A DNA stretch of 17,381 nucleotides from contig JADKBR010000027.1 in assembly GCA_016714975.1 (NCBI GenBank), positions 1 through 17,381 on the forward strand, written 5' to 3'. Of this stretch, positions 9,492 to 17,053 are shown one piece after another. The position numbers and the translations under genes were made by a program. This DNA comes from Candidatus Dechloromonas phosphorivorans (GTDB lineage: Bacteria > Pseudomonadota > Gammaproteobacteria > Burkholderiales > Rhodocyclaceae). The notes below the pieces were generated by a model, which saw nothing but the letters and a program-made list of their open reading frames with translations, searched no databases and was not told where the DNA came from. Every line of letters begins with the position of its first letter. Within the stretch, counting starts at the first letter, position 1.

Positions 9492-9521
9492 ATTGTAGCG
9501 AAGATTACCAGTGGCTGTCTA
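9492..9521 (-). promoter_or_regulatory. Likely sigma-70 promoter of tRNA-His
   Basis: On the minus strand TAGACA (-35, five of six), an 18-base spacer and TACAAT (-10, five of six) are followed by a G/C-rich discriminator (TCGCGCC), a feature of stringently controlled stable-RNA promoters. The mature tRNA begins about 16 bases downstream of the -10. It may also drive pepD by readthrough. Confidence 0.65.
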
Positions 9522-9669
9522 TACAAGGGAGGCGCATTGAGTCAGTCATGCAGTGGCGATGTAAGATTCTCCGGTCAATCGCGCGGACCCTGCCGACGCA
9601 CGCGCTCCATGGATGTAAGGAATGGCGGCTGGGTTCGACTAAGGATTGAGCACACTCTGGAGAATGGCA

Positions 9670-10687
9670 ATGCGTGACACCTATCCCCTTCTGGTCAATA
9701 CGGATTTTCCGGCCATTCAGCGCAGGAAGCTGGAAACCCTGCAAGCGAACCTGGGTTATCGGTGCAATCAGTCCTGCGCCCATTGCCATGTGGCGGCAAG
9801 CCCGACGCGAACCGAGGAAATGACCTGGGAGACAATGACTTTGCTGTTGGAATTTTCCCGGAAACACCAGATTCAGACGCTGGACCTGACTGGCGGCGCT
9901 CCTGGAATTGAATCCACATTTCCGCCGTCTGGTCAGCGAAGCCACGGAGATGGGGATGCGGGTCATCGATCGCTGCAACCTGACCATTCTCGGCGAGCCG
10001 GGTTGTGAAACTCTGGCACATTTTCTGGCCGAACAGCAGGTGGAAATCACTGCTTCTCTGCCCTGCTATCTTGAAGAGAACGTCGACAAACAACGCGGCG
10101 ACGGGGTTTTTCAAGCCAGCCTTGACGGGCTGCGTCGGCTCAACACGCTGGGATACGGCCTGCCGGAGAGTGGCCTTATCCTGAACCTGGTGTACAACCC
10201 GCTCGGCGCCAGCCTGCCGCCCGATCAGGCGACACTTGAACAGACTTACAAGGAGCAACTGGCGACACGCTACGGTATCGTTTTCAACCAGTTGTTCACC
10301 ATCGCCAACATGCCAATCCACCGTTTCGGTAGTCAGCTGCTGTCGCGCAACGAGTTCGGCAACTACATGAGCCTGCTGAAAAACTCGTCGAAACCGCGAA
10401 ATCTGGAAAGCGTGATGTGCAAGACACTGATTTCGGTTGGCTGGCAGGGCCAGGTATTTGATTGCGACTTCAACCAGATGCTGGGGCTACCCTTGGGAGG
10501 GGAACCTGCGGGCCTCATCCATCTCGGCGAACTGCTCGACGCCGATTTTTCAGGTCGACCAATCCGAGTTGCCGATCATTGCTACGGCTGCACAGCCGGC
10601 CAAGGCAGCGGTTGCGGCGGCGCACTGGTTCAGGAGGCAACGCCTCAAGCCACAACGGCAATTCAACAACCCGTAACCGATCGATGA
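9670..10687 (+). CDS. arsS: ArsS-type radical SAM protein (arsenosugar biosynthesis family), one frameshift
   Basis: A radical SAM enzyme with the cluster motif CX3CX2C at C32, C36 and C39 (RCNQSCAHCH), then LDLTGGAPELNPHFRRL, which is restored only when one extra G near 9902 is removed. Later blocks include RVIDRCNLTIL, VEITASLPCYLEENVDKQRG, LNLVYNPLGASLPP, FDCDFNQMLGLPLGG and a Cys-rich tail CYGCTAGQGSGCGG that may hold an auxiliary cluster. This order is the ArsS / DUF3641 pattern; known members are linked to adenosylating dimethylarsinate on the way to arsenosugars, though many homologues are untested. Restored length is 338 residues. ATG 9670 is chosen because GGAG lies seven bases upstream; ATG 9664 is too close to it. 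No arsenic methylase, efflux pump or ArsR gene is nearby, so the substrate remains inferred. Confidence 0.85.
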
Positions 10688-10771
10688 ATGACCCCAGCGA
10701 CAAGTGAGTTCCCGTCAGCTCCTCGTCTTCGATATGGCGGATGGCGGTATTGAGCCACCGACCTCGGCAGG

Positions 10772-11670
10772 TCAGGCCAAAGCTTCCGGAATGGCCTCCG
10801 CGAGAAAGTTGAGACCGCGCGGATACGGGCGCTCGAACGAATCTCACGGTGCACGGTAAGCCAGACGGGAATTGCACTGGTCACGTCGGGAAGGATGCGC
10901 CGGACCGCGTTTTCACGGTCACCCAGCCAGATCGCGGCAAAGCCGATCCCCAGACCGGCGCGCAGGGCTTCCCAAAGCACGAGGTGGTCGTCGCTGCGAA
11001 TAGCGAACGCATCGCGCCCGATCGCGACTCCCGCCTTCTCCAACCAGCGGACGATCAGATCCCCTTGGTCAAAGCCGATGAGATCGTGTTGCCGCAGGTC
11101 GGCCAGCGTCTCGGGCACACCGCGACGGCGCAGGTAGTTTTCGTGGGCATAAGCGCCCACGTCGAGACTGCCGATGCGCCGCGCGATGAGTGAACTCTGC
11201 TCTGGCCTCACCATACGGATCGCAATGTCGGCTTCGCGCCGCAGCAGGTTGCTGATCGCGTTGGACGCCACCACCTCGATGGCGATCCCGGGTTCCTGTG
11301 CCCGCAGCCTGGCGAGAATCGGTGGAAGCAGGTGAACAGCCACTGTCTGGACCGCCGTAATGCGCACGGCCCCCACCAATTGCTTGCTCTGCCCAGTCAG
11401 CGTGCGGCCGATGGCATCCGCGCTGTCTGCCATGGCCCGGGCGTGATCGGCGATGGACAGCGCGACCCGGGTCGGTACGAGGCCACGCCCCGTACGCTCG
11501 AACAACGCCGTACCGAGTTGGCTCTCGAGCTCCGCCACATGCCGCCCAAGCGTCGGCTGGCTGCTCCCGAGTTGGCGCGCCGCAGCGAGCAGGCTCCCGC
11601 GCTCGAGCACTGCCAGAAACGAGCGCATCAGCGTCCAGTCAAAGGAGGATGCCTCTGGCGAGCTATTCAT
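10772..11670 (-). CDS. LysR-family transcriptional regulator, one frameshift near the end
   Basis: A typical LysR regulator of about 299 residues when one base is restored near 10812, giving the tail NFLAEAIPEALA and the stop at 10772. The N-terminal winged helix-turn-helix reads DWTLMRSFLAVLERGSLLAA, then SSQPTLGRHVAELESQLG and ALFERTGRGLVPT (residues about 10-65). The effector domain follows, with VAVHLLPPILARL, EVVASN and READIAIRMVRPEQ. ATG 11670 is preferred because it puts the HTH about ten residues from the N-terminus; ATG 11691 is possible. It is divergent from a small membrane protein gene at 11763 with an inverted repeat in between, the usual LysR arrangement, so that gene is the likely target. 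The ligand is unknown. Confidence 0.87.
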
Positions 11671-11699
11671 TTTGAGATCGTGATATGCCATCACATGCA

Positions 11700-11729
11700 A
11701 TTGTGCAGGAACTGGCATGTCCGCACAAT
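11700..11729. promoter_or_regulatory. Candidate LysR operator: ATTGTGC-N16-GCACAAT
   Basis: A perfect 7-bp inverted repeat with a 16-base spacer lies in the 92-base gap between the divergent lysR and small membrane protein genes. The arms contain the T...A ends expected of LysR-type sites, although the spacing is longer than the classic T-N11-A box. Location and perfect arms support a regulatory role; no experiment is implied. Confidence 0.45.
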
Positions 11730-11762
11730 GTGGACTCTTGCAACTTCGTTAGGAGTATACCC

Positions 11763-12008
11763 ATGTATCCGGATATTGCCATCAGTGCTGCCCCGCTCGT
11801 CTTGACGGTCCTCGCATGCCTAGCCGTCGCCCTTGCGATCCTGGCAATCTCGCTTGTGCGCAATACAATCAGCCTGCGCGCAAGCCACACGGAGTCGGCT
11901 CAGCCGGTTGCCCTTCCCAACCTGCCGCCGGGGAATCAGCATGGACGAAGGATTCCTGGGCAGTGGAAGGCATTCGCTCAACAGAACAATTGCTGCATAT
12001 TTTCGTAA
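11763..12008 (+). CDS. Small single-span membrane protein, function unknown
   Basis: An 81-residue product from ATG 11763, with AGGAG nine bases upstream. Residues about 11-31 (LVLTVLACLAVALAILAISLV) form one strongly hydrophobic membrane segment, followed by a polar tail with Gln, Pro and Arg and a terminal NNCCIFS. The tail after about residue 50 looks less protein-like, so the natural end may be lost to a frameshift. Divergence from the LysR gene and the inverted repeat between them suggest LysR control. I recognise no family. The ORF extends further upstream in frame, but that extension has no ribosome-binding site. Confidence 0.5.
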   Translation: MYPDIAISAAPLVLTVLACLAVALAILAISLVRNTISLRASHTESAQPVALPNLPPGNQHGRRIPGQWKAFAQQNNCCIFS

Positions 12009-12053
12009 GCGCCTCTTGACAAGATCGCAAACCGGCCACGAATTGCGAATGGC

Positions 12054-12081
12054 AAAAAAGGGCGAGCCAGCACGGCTCGCC
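12054..12081 (-). terminator. Rho-independent terminator after the OmpA-like gene
   Basis: On the minus strand GGCGAGCC and GGCTCGCC (8-bp perfect stem, 5-base loop, 12081-12061) are followed by C and then a run of six T. It lies 18 bases past the stop of the minus-strand OmpA-like gene and so closes the yaeQ/OmpA-like unit. Confidence 0.85.
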
Positions 12082-12098
12082 TTGCAGAGCGCGCCCGA

Positions 12099-12571
12099 TT
12101 ACTGAACGCGAATTTCGACGCGCCGGCTTTCTTCCGGGCTGCCGCTCCCCAGCGCTGATTCGGGCTTTCGGAACTTGCAACGATCGGCGGGGATGCCGCC
12201 GGCAACCAGCACGTCACGGACGGAAACCGCGCGCGCCTTGGCCAGTTCAGCATTTTTCCGGGCATCTCCGGACGGATCGTGGAAACCGGAAAGCAGGATG
12301 ATGCCATTTGGGCTAGCCCCCAGCGCCTGCACAGTCAAAGCGACGATGGCCATGTCGGCATCTGCCAGCTTTGCTTCACCTACTGCGAAATACACCTTGG
12401 CCAGCGGCTCGCCCAAAGCGACGATCTCGACCAATTCAACGGCCTGCACCTTGGGTACCGCTGGCGCCTTGGTCGCTTGCCGGCATAGACCACCGCCACA
12501 ACCGCCAGCGCGATCCCCGCCAGAACTCCGACGATTACCGCCGTGGATTCGTCATCATCATTTGCCGCCAT
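12099..12571 (-). CDS. Single-pass membrane protein with OmpA-like domain, one frameshift
   Basis: ATG 12571 (GAGG five bases upstream) starts MAANDDDESTAVIVGVLAG, and residues about 10-32 form one membrane segment. One missing base near 12477 then breaks the frame. Restoring it yields a short linker (TKAPAVPKVQAVELVEIV) and an OmpA C-terminal-type domain: KVYFAVGEAKL, ILLSGFHDPSGD, NAELAKARAVSVRDVLVAGG and the final RRVEIRVQ. Restored length is 157 residues. The family binds peptidoglycan noncovalently in the periplasm. The SGFHDPSGDARKNAELAKARA block is a good match in form to the peptidoglycan-contacting helix. Probably an inner-membrane anchored cell-wall contact protein. It lies 53 bases behind yaeQ on the same strand and is followed by a terminator. 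Confidence 0.8.
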
Positions 12572-12624
12572 GCTTGCCTCGCTCAAGGTAATTGGCCGGG
12601 CTCCCCCCGGAACAGCTTCGCATT

Positions 12625-13176
12625 CTACTGTTCCCCGATCGGAAACAGAACCGCTGGCGTCATCTCGACATGTTGGTCATCGCTTCCCAGCCATACAACA
12701 CCGTCCTGAATCGTGCATTGCAGGCGCATGTTGCGGCGCGCCAGGCCGGTCAGCGCCCGGGAATCCTGTGGACTGAGCGAAAGGACCCGCAGGTTTTTCT
12801 GGCTGGCGACCTTGGCGGCGATCTGTTGCCACCAGATGTCGGCAGCCCGCCCCCCGTAGCTCAGGATGACGACGTGGCGCGAGCGGTTACAGGCACGGCG
12901 GATGGCCCTTTCGTCGGGCAGGCCGACGTCGATCCAGCGCTCGATGCTGCCGGTCGCATCGCAATCCTGCAGATCGGCCTCATCCTCCGTCGACAGCCCG
13001 CGCCCGAAACCCAGCGTCGGCGAGGCGTTGAGCGCAAAAACGAGCAGGCGGATCATCATGCGCTCGTCGGTTTCCGACGGGTGGCGCGCGATGGTCAGCG
13101 CATAATCACCGAAGTGGGCACGGTCGAGGTCGGCGAGTTGCAGTTCCGCCTTGTGGATCGTCGCTTTGAGTGCCAT
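12625..13176 (-). CDS. yaeQ: YaeQ family protein
   Basis: An intact 183-residue protein, close to the family length of about 180. It begins MALKATIHKAELQLADLDR, the characteristic YaeQ N-terminus, and contains ARHPSETDERMMIRLLVFAL, GLPDERAIRRACNR and a DQHVEM block near the C-terminus. Known: YaeQ has a PD-(D/E)XK-nuclease-like fold; its role is unsettled, with early reports of suppressing RfaH loss. ATG 13176 is chosen over an upstream start because a strong GAAGGGGG site lies just before it. It is divergent from the DUF3617 gene across 90 bases and probably forms an operon with the OmpA-like gene. Confidence 0.93.
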   Translation of the reverse strand: MALKATIHKAELQLADLDRAHFGDYALTIARHPSETDERMMIRLLVFALNASPTLGFGRGLSTEDEADLQDCDATGSIERWIDVGLPDERAIRRACNRSRHVVILSYGGRAADIWWQQIAAKVASQKNLRVLSLSPQDSRALTGLARRNMRLQCTIQDGVVWLGSDDQHVEMTPAVLFPIGEQ

Positions 13177-13266
13177 GCCTGCCCCCTTCAAGTCTTGGCA
13201 TTATCACATGACGATTGCGCCAAACAGGAATAGGATATAGCGCATCGACGCTAGGGAGCCCGACCC

Positions 13267-13806
13267 ATGAATACCGTCCGCATCACCCTCACCCTTCTTG
13301 CCGTGCTGTTGGCCGCTACCGCCGGCGCAGCGGATGCGCCAAAGCGCAAGTCTGGTCTCTGGGAGATCAAGACCCAGATGGCCGGCATGCCCCTCAGGGT
13401 CCAATGCGGATGTGCGTCGATCAGGCCAACGACAACCTGATGCAGGAAGCGCCAAAGAGAAGAGCAATTGCCCGGTGATGGACGTCAATCGCGGCGCCGC
13501 AGGTAAGCATCCATTCGGTGTGCAAACTCGACGGCACCACTGCAACCACCGACGCCGTCATCACCGGCGACTTCGACAGCAACTACCGCAACGACATGCA
13601 GATCCGCTACAACCCGCCACAGCATGGCATGAGCGAAATGAAGATGACTCAGGAAGCGTTGGCTCGGCCCGTGCAAGCCGGGCCAGAAGCCGGGCGACAT
13701 CATGATGCCGGGAATGCCACCGGTGAACGCTGGCAACATGCAGGAAATGATGAAGGATCCGCAGGTCCGCGAAATGATGAAGCGCCAGCAACAAGGGCGG
13801 CAATGA
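13267..13806 (+). CDS. DUF3617 secreted protein, about four frameshifts
   Basis: ATG 13267 (GGGAG upstream) begins a Sec signal peptide, MNTVRITLTLLAVLLAATAG, cleaved after GAA or ADA, then APKRKSGLWEIKTQMAGMP, the usual DUF3617 opening. Following the protein requires frame changes near 13388 (to GPMRMCVDQANDNLMQE), 13450 (to KEKSNCPVMDVNRGA), 13503 (to SIHSVCKLDGTTATTDAV) and 13658 (to RWLGPCKPGQKPGDIM). The tail is Met/Gln/Lys-rich (MMKDPQVREMMKRQQ) and stops at 13806. The shifts balance, leaving about 179 residues. The conserved Cys pairs (MCVDQ, NCP, VCKLDG, GPCKPG) suit periplasmic disulfides. The family is common in beta- and gammaproteobacteria and its function is unknown. Recognition as DUF3617 is good, exact residues less so. 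Confidence 0.78.
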
Positions 13807-13853
13807 TCCGCACTTGTTATAGAATTAGTGAACGCTAATCGATAGGGTCTGCC

Positions 13854-14310
13854 ATGCGCCAATTTCTTCTTTTCTCCGGCCTTGCGCTGTGCGCCCTGCC
13901 TGGCCCGTGCCGAAGTCATCAACATCGACAATGCTGAACTGGCACAACTGGTCAAGAGCGGGGTCACGGTAATCGACATCCGTACCCAGCCTGAATGGGA
14001 AGAAACCGGCATCGTTTCCGGCAGCAAGCTGCTGACCTACTTCGACGAGCGCGGGCGGGCCGACCCGGCGGCCTGGCTCGAAAAGCTGAAGCCGATGGCC
14101 AGACCGGGCGATCCGGTCGTCGTCATCTGCCGCTCGGGCAACCGTACCAAGCCGGTCAGCCAGTTGCTTGCGCAGCAAGCCGGCTATGCCAAAGTCTATA
14201 ACGTGAAGAATGGCATCAAGGGCTGGACTGCAGGCGGCGGCGCTGTCGTGCCGGCCGCTCAAGCATTGCCGCCTGTCGCGCCGAAAAGGCTTGCTGATCC
14301 AGGCTGTTGA
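13854..14310 (+). CDS. Periplasmic rhodanese-like protein, one frameshift
   Basis: ATG 13854 starts a signal peptide, MRQFLLFSGLALCALPG, interrupted by a one-base excess near 13897. The mature protein begins around AEVINIDNAELAQL. The single rhodanese domain shows GVTVIDIRTQPEWEETGIV and the six-residue active-site loop CRSGNR in VVVICRSGNRTKPV, with the catalytic Cys first, then YAKVYNVKNGIKGWTAGGG at the end. Restored length is about 151 residues. Rhodanese domains carry persulfide sulfur on the loop Cys; export suggests a periplasmic sulfur or redox role. It follows the DUF3617 gene by 47 bases, and its stop overlaps a possible TTG start of the next small gene. Confidence 0.87.
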
Positions 14311-14516
14311 CCAAAAACGCTGCCCAACCTGCGAACGCTGGTGCGGCGAAAGGCAACCGGGTGAGCAACCGGGTACCGTGGCAGTCGCGGGAGAAGCCGT
14401 TACTGGCCTGTGCGTTGGTGGCGGCTGGGACGGCTCCGAGCGGCGCCCGCTCGACCTGTGGCCACTGGCAAGTCTGGGTAGCGCTCGAACCCACGGGCGC
14501 CACTGCACTCCGGTAG
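14307..14516 (+). CDS. Small Cys-rich protein, two compensating frameshifts
   Basis: A TTG start at 14307 overlaps the rhodanese stop (TTGA). With one A added to the AAAAA run at 14313-14317, the product begins MTKKRCPTCERWCGERQPG and continues AVTGLCVGGGWDGSERRP. An extra base near 14440 then returns the frame to CGHWQVWVALEPTGATALR and a stop at 14516; total about 69 residues. CPTC with later LC and CGH could form a zinc ribbon or a redox site. I do not recognise a named family. Support comes from the clustered Cys/Trp/Gly pattern, exact length restoration and tight coupling to the rhodanese gene. The main doubt is the TTG start and the need for two edits. Confidence 0.5.
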   Translation: MTKNAAQPANAGAAKGNRVSNRVPWQSREKPLLACALVAAGTAPSGARSTCGHWQVWVALEPTGATALR

Positions 14517-14585
14517 AATCCGGCCCTGCGGCTTTCCCGGGGCATGGGTCCACAGGGAGCGCCGCGACCGCGCCGGGAGAGCACC

Positions 14586-15526
14586 ATGCAAGACCAAGCA
14601 CTGACCGAACTTCTGCAGGCCGCGCTCGCCGCCCGCCAGTCTCTTATCGCGCGCTTGCACGACGAAGACACCAATGCCTACCGCCTGTTCAACGGCAGCA
14701 GCGAAAGCGACCCGGTCTGACCGTCGACCGCTACGGTGACCTGCTATTGATCCAGACCTTCCACAACGCACTCGACGGCGATGAACGGGTCGCCATCGAG
14801 AATTTCTACGCCGCCGAGATGCCCGGCCTGACAGCGATCTACAACGATCGCAGCGGCCCTAACTCACGCGTCGCCAACCCGTTGCCAGCCGAGGTGCTGA
14901 GCGCGGCGCAAGAGCCGCGCGAGATCCACGAAATGGGCGTGCGCTACGTCATTCAGGGCCGTCACGGGAGGCCAGGACCCATGGCTCTTTCTCGACATGC
15001 GCGCCGGTCGCCGGCGGGGGGCCGGAGCCGCGCATGTCGTCAACATCGACTTCGCCGAATCCAACCTCAAGGTGGGGAAGGAGAACGCCCGTCTCAACGA
15101 TCTGCCGATCCGCCTGCGCTTCGTCCACAGCGACGCCTTTGCCGCCATGCGCCAACTTGCCGACATCGGCCAGCCGGCGATGGTCAGGGCAAGCGGATGC
15201 CTGCCTTTCCCAAGCTCGACCAGCGCAGCTTCGACCTCGTCGTTCTTGATCCGCCCCGCTATGCCACGAGCCTGTTCGGGGTCGTCGATATCGGCAAGGA
15301 TGACGCCGCGCTGATGAAACTAGCGCTCTTATGCACGACCGCGGGTGGAACCCTGAGCTGGGGCAACAATGCCGCGGAAATTTCGCGCGAGGTCTGGCCG
15401 ACCAGCTGGCGCGTTGCGCCGCGAAAATCGGGCGGACGATCGGTGAATTGAATGGATCGTGCCTGAAGACGACTTTCTAGCCACGATGGCCAGCCACCGC
15501 TGAAGATCGCCCTGTTGCGCGTTTAG
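14586..15526 (+). CDS. RlmI-like class I SAM rRNA methyltransferase, several frameshifts and an internal deletion
   Basis: ATG 14586 (GGGAG upstream) begins MQDQALTELLQAALAARQSL, followed after a lost base near 14716 by LTVDRYGDLLLIQTFHNALD. An extra base near 14970 precedes GQDPWLFLDMRAGRR. Then come VVNIDFAESNLKVGKENA, SFDLVVLDPPRYATS (catalytic DPP motif), TTAGGTL.WGNNAAEI and IALLRV with the stop at 15526. This is the RlmI/RlmL-type 23S rRNA methyltransferase order. Oddly, the usual SAM motif I (of the form VLNLFAYTCGFS) is missing between AGRR (15008) and AAHVVNID (15029): about 20-25 residues absent, with the frame kept across the gap. As read, it could not bind SAM normally. Further shifts lie near 15190 and 15350-15510. 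It is either a damaged assembly or a real deletion. Confidence 0.78.
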
Positions 15527-15559
15527 CAACACCCGAAACCCAGAAACGGAAGGCCCGAA

Positions 15560-16450
15560 ATGTCCGCACGAAAATTTACACCATCCACCGCGCCGCAGGC
15601 AACAGACGGATGCACCTGACCTGCTGTTCGTCCCTTGGCGGCTACGTTGACTCACGTTGTTGGGACATCCATTTTCTGCCCTACCTGACAGCGCTTGGCC
15701 AACTGCCACGCTATCGATCTATCCGGTCACGGCCTGAGCGATGGCAGGACACCCCCTGACCGCTTCGGCATCGACGACTACGCCGCCGACTTGCGCCAAG
15801 CGGTTGCGCGCCTCCCCGACGAGCCGGTGCTCATCGCCACCTGATGGCTGCGCGGTCATCGAACGTTTCTCGAACGGATTCCGCCCTGGCTGCCGTACTC
15901 ATGGCGCCGGTGCCACCGACCGGCACCCGACTCGGTCATGCGGCTGGCACCGAGACACCCGAGATGTTTTCGAAATCACCCGCCTCAGCCACCAGGGGAC
16001 GCGCCCAGCCCGACGAGCCTGGCGCTGATGCGCGATATCTGTTCTCACGGTAACCCAACCGCCGAACTGCTGACTTCGCACATCTGATACAACCCGAGTT
16101 CGGAGCGCGCGCCATCGCCGACAGCTGACAATCAACCGCTCTCAGGTACCATCGCCCGCAACCCGAGATTCCCGCCCTGGTCATCGGCGGCGAGCAGGAT
16201 TCGCTCTTTCCGCCGTCCACCATCAGTTTCACCGCCTTGCGCTGGCGGGCGGCACACACGCATCCCCGACTGTGGCCACATGCTGATGCTGGAACATCAG
16301 TGGCGGGCGGTCGCCGATGCACTCGCCCACTGGCTCGAAACGGCGGGCTGCCGGCGGCGCCCAACGGCTCCATCGGGCAGCGTCGTGATGGTCTGGAAGT
16401 GGTCGTCTTCCGTCGCCCGGGCCCGACTCCGAGCCGCCTTCATTTCTTGA
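15560..16450 (+). pseudogene. Alpha/beta hydrolase, heavily frameshifted
   Basis: ATG 15560 (GGAAGG upstream) is followed by fragments in changing frames: LLFVPGGYVDSRCWDIHFLP, then AIDLSGHGLSDGRTPPDRFG, DDYAADLRQAVARLPDEPVL, LAAVLMAPVPPTGTR, IPALVIGGEQDSLFPPSTIS and IPDCGHMLMLEHQWRAVAD. These are, in order, the oxyanion-region loop, strand/loop near the active site, the acid residue (GGEQDSLFP) and the catalytic His (GHMLMLEH). The nucleophile elbow, expected as GHSMG after VLI near 15837-15850, reads ATGATGGC-like sequence with a TGA and no clean Ser, so it is damaged. At least six breaks occur. The substrate cannot be told. Stop is taken at 16448-16450 in the final frame. Sequence error and true decay cannot be separated here. 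Confidence 0.72.
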
Positions 16451-16784
16451 TCGGCTGGTTGCGCCCGGAAAACTGGTCGCTCAGACGAAACGCCGCGTCG
16501 CTGAACTGGCCACCGAGTTTCTGGGTAAAGTAACTTTGATTGACGAAGTTCTCTATCGTGGCGCTGGAAATGCTCGACAACTGCTGGCTTTGCTCGCCAT
16601 GTTGTGGCCGGTCAGGAGTCCGCGGATCCTGAACCACAACTGAGCCTCTGCTCGGGTCGTCCTGCGCAACCCACGCAGCGCACGACATGTCGTCGAATCC
16701 GAGAATGTTGAGCGGCGTGGCTCAACCGTGGCCGCCTACAGCGGCGGCACACGGCAGGTAAGCCGGTTGCGTCAGTTTGATCAT
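16440..16784 (-). CDS. Hypothetical protein with an in-frame TGA
   Basis: ATG 16784 (AAAGGAA upstream) reads MIKLTQPAYLPCAAAVGGHG, then TGA, then in the same frame ATPLNILGFDDMSCAAWVAQ and on to a Ser/Gln-rich tail (QQLSSISSATIENFVNQSYF ... SDQFSGRNQPIKK) ending at 16440. The frame stays open on both sides of one stop, as expected for a point error or nonsense change in a real gene of about 114 codons. A methionine at 16688 could start a shorter protein, but without a clear ribosome-binding site. I recognise no family; the tail resembles polar helical segments. It is convergent with, and overlaps by 11 bases, the hydrolase remnant. Confidence 0.42.
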
Positions 16785-17053
16785 GGGGTCGTTCCTTTCC
16801 GGTCCGATCTCGAACGGCGGGCGGGGGCACCCTGTCAACCTGCCGTCGCGAAAGGAACTGAAACGCTGCAAAACAATGCAGTTATCTCATTGCCGCTGAT
16901 GGAAAATGAAACGGCCCTGCACAGGCGGTGAACGTCCGGCTGGCCGGAACCGGAACTCGAAAATATCCTGCAACCCTGTCCTCCGAGGTGAAATCGGCGA
17001 GGTGGCTGTTTTCTGCGGTCGACCATAGCAGACCGGGCCCTAGAGGATTCTTC
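16785..17053. other. Divergent intergenic region upstream of lysS
   Basis: About 270 bases between the minus-strand hypothetical gene and lysS. It should hold promoters for both, but I see no clear -10/-35 pair. A small inverted repeat, CTGCA-N6-TGCAG, is at 16866-16881; its significance is doubtful. No coding motif is visible on either strand. Confidence 0.4.

Noticed and set aside
8153..9526. Long minus-strand frame starting at 9526
   Set aside because: Its first part is a read-through of tRNA-His and the terminator. The true pepD start is ATG 9343 with its own ribosome-binding site.
14210..15451. 413-codon plus-strand frame taken as one protein
   Set aside because: It stitches together pieces of the rhodanese tail, the Cys-rich protein and the methyltransferase through frameshifts; no single family covers it.
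13267..15526. A defence or toxin-antitoxin system in the right-hand small-gene cluster
   Set aside because: The genes resolve into DUF3617, rhodanese, Cys-rich and rRNA methyltransferase families; none shows nuclease, toxin or antitoxin motifs.
16710..16730. TGA in the 16440-16784 gene as a selenocysteine codon
   Set aside because: No SECIS-like hairpin was seen after it, no selenoprotein family is recognised, and point errors are frequent here.
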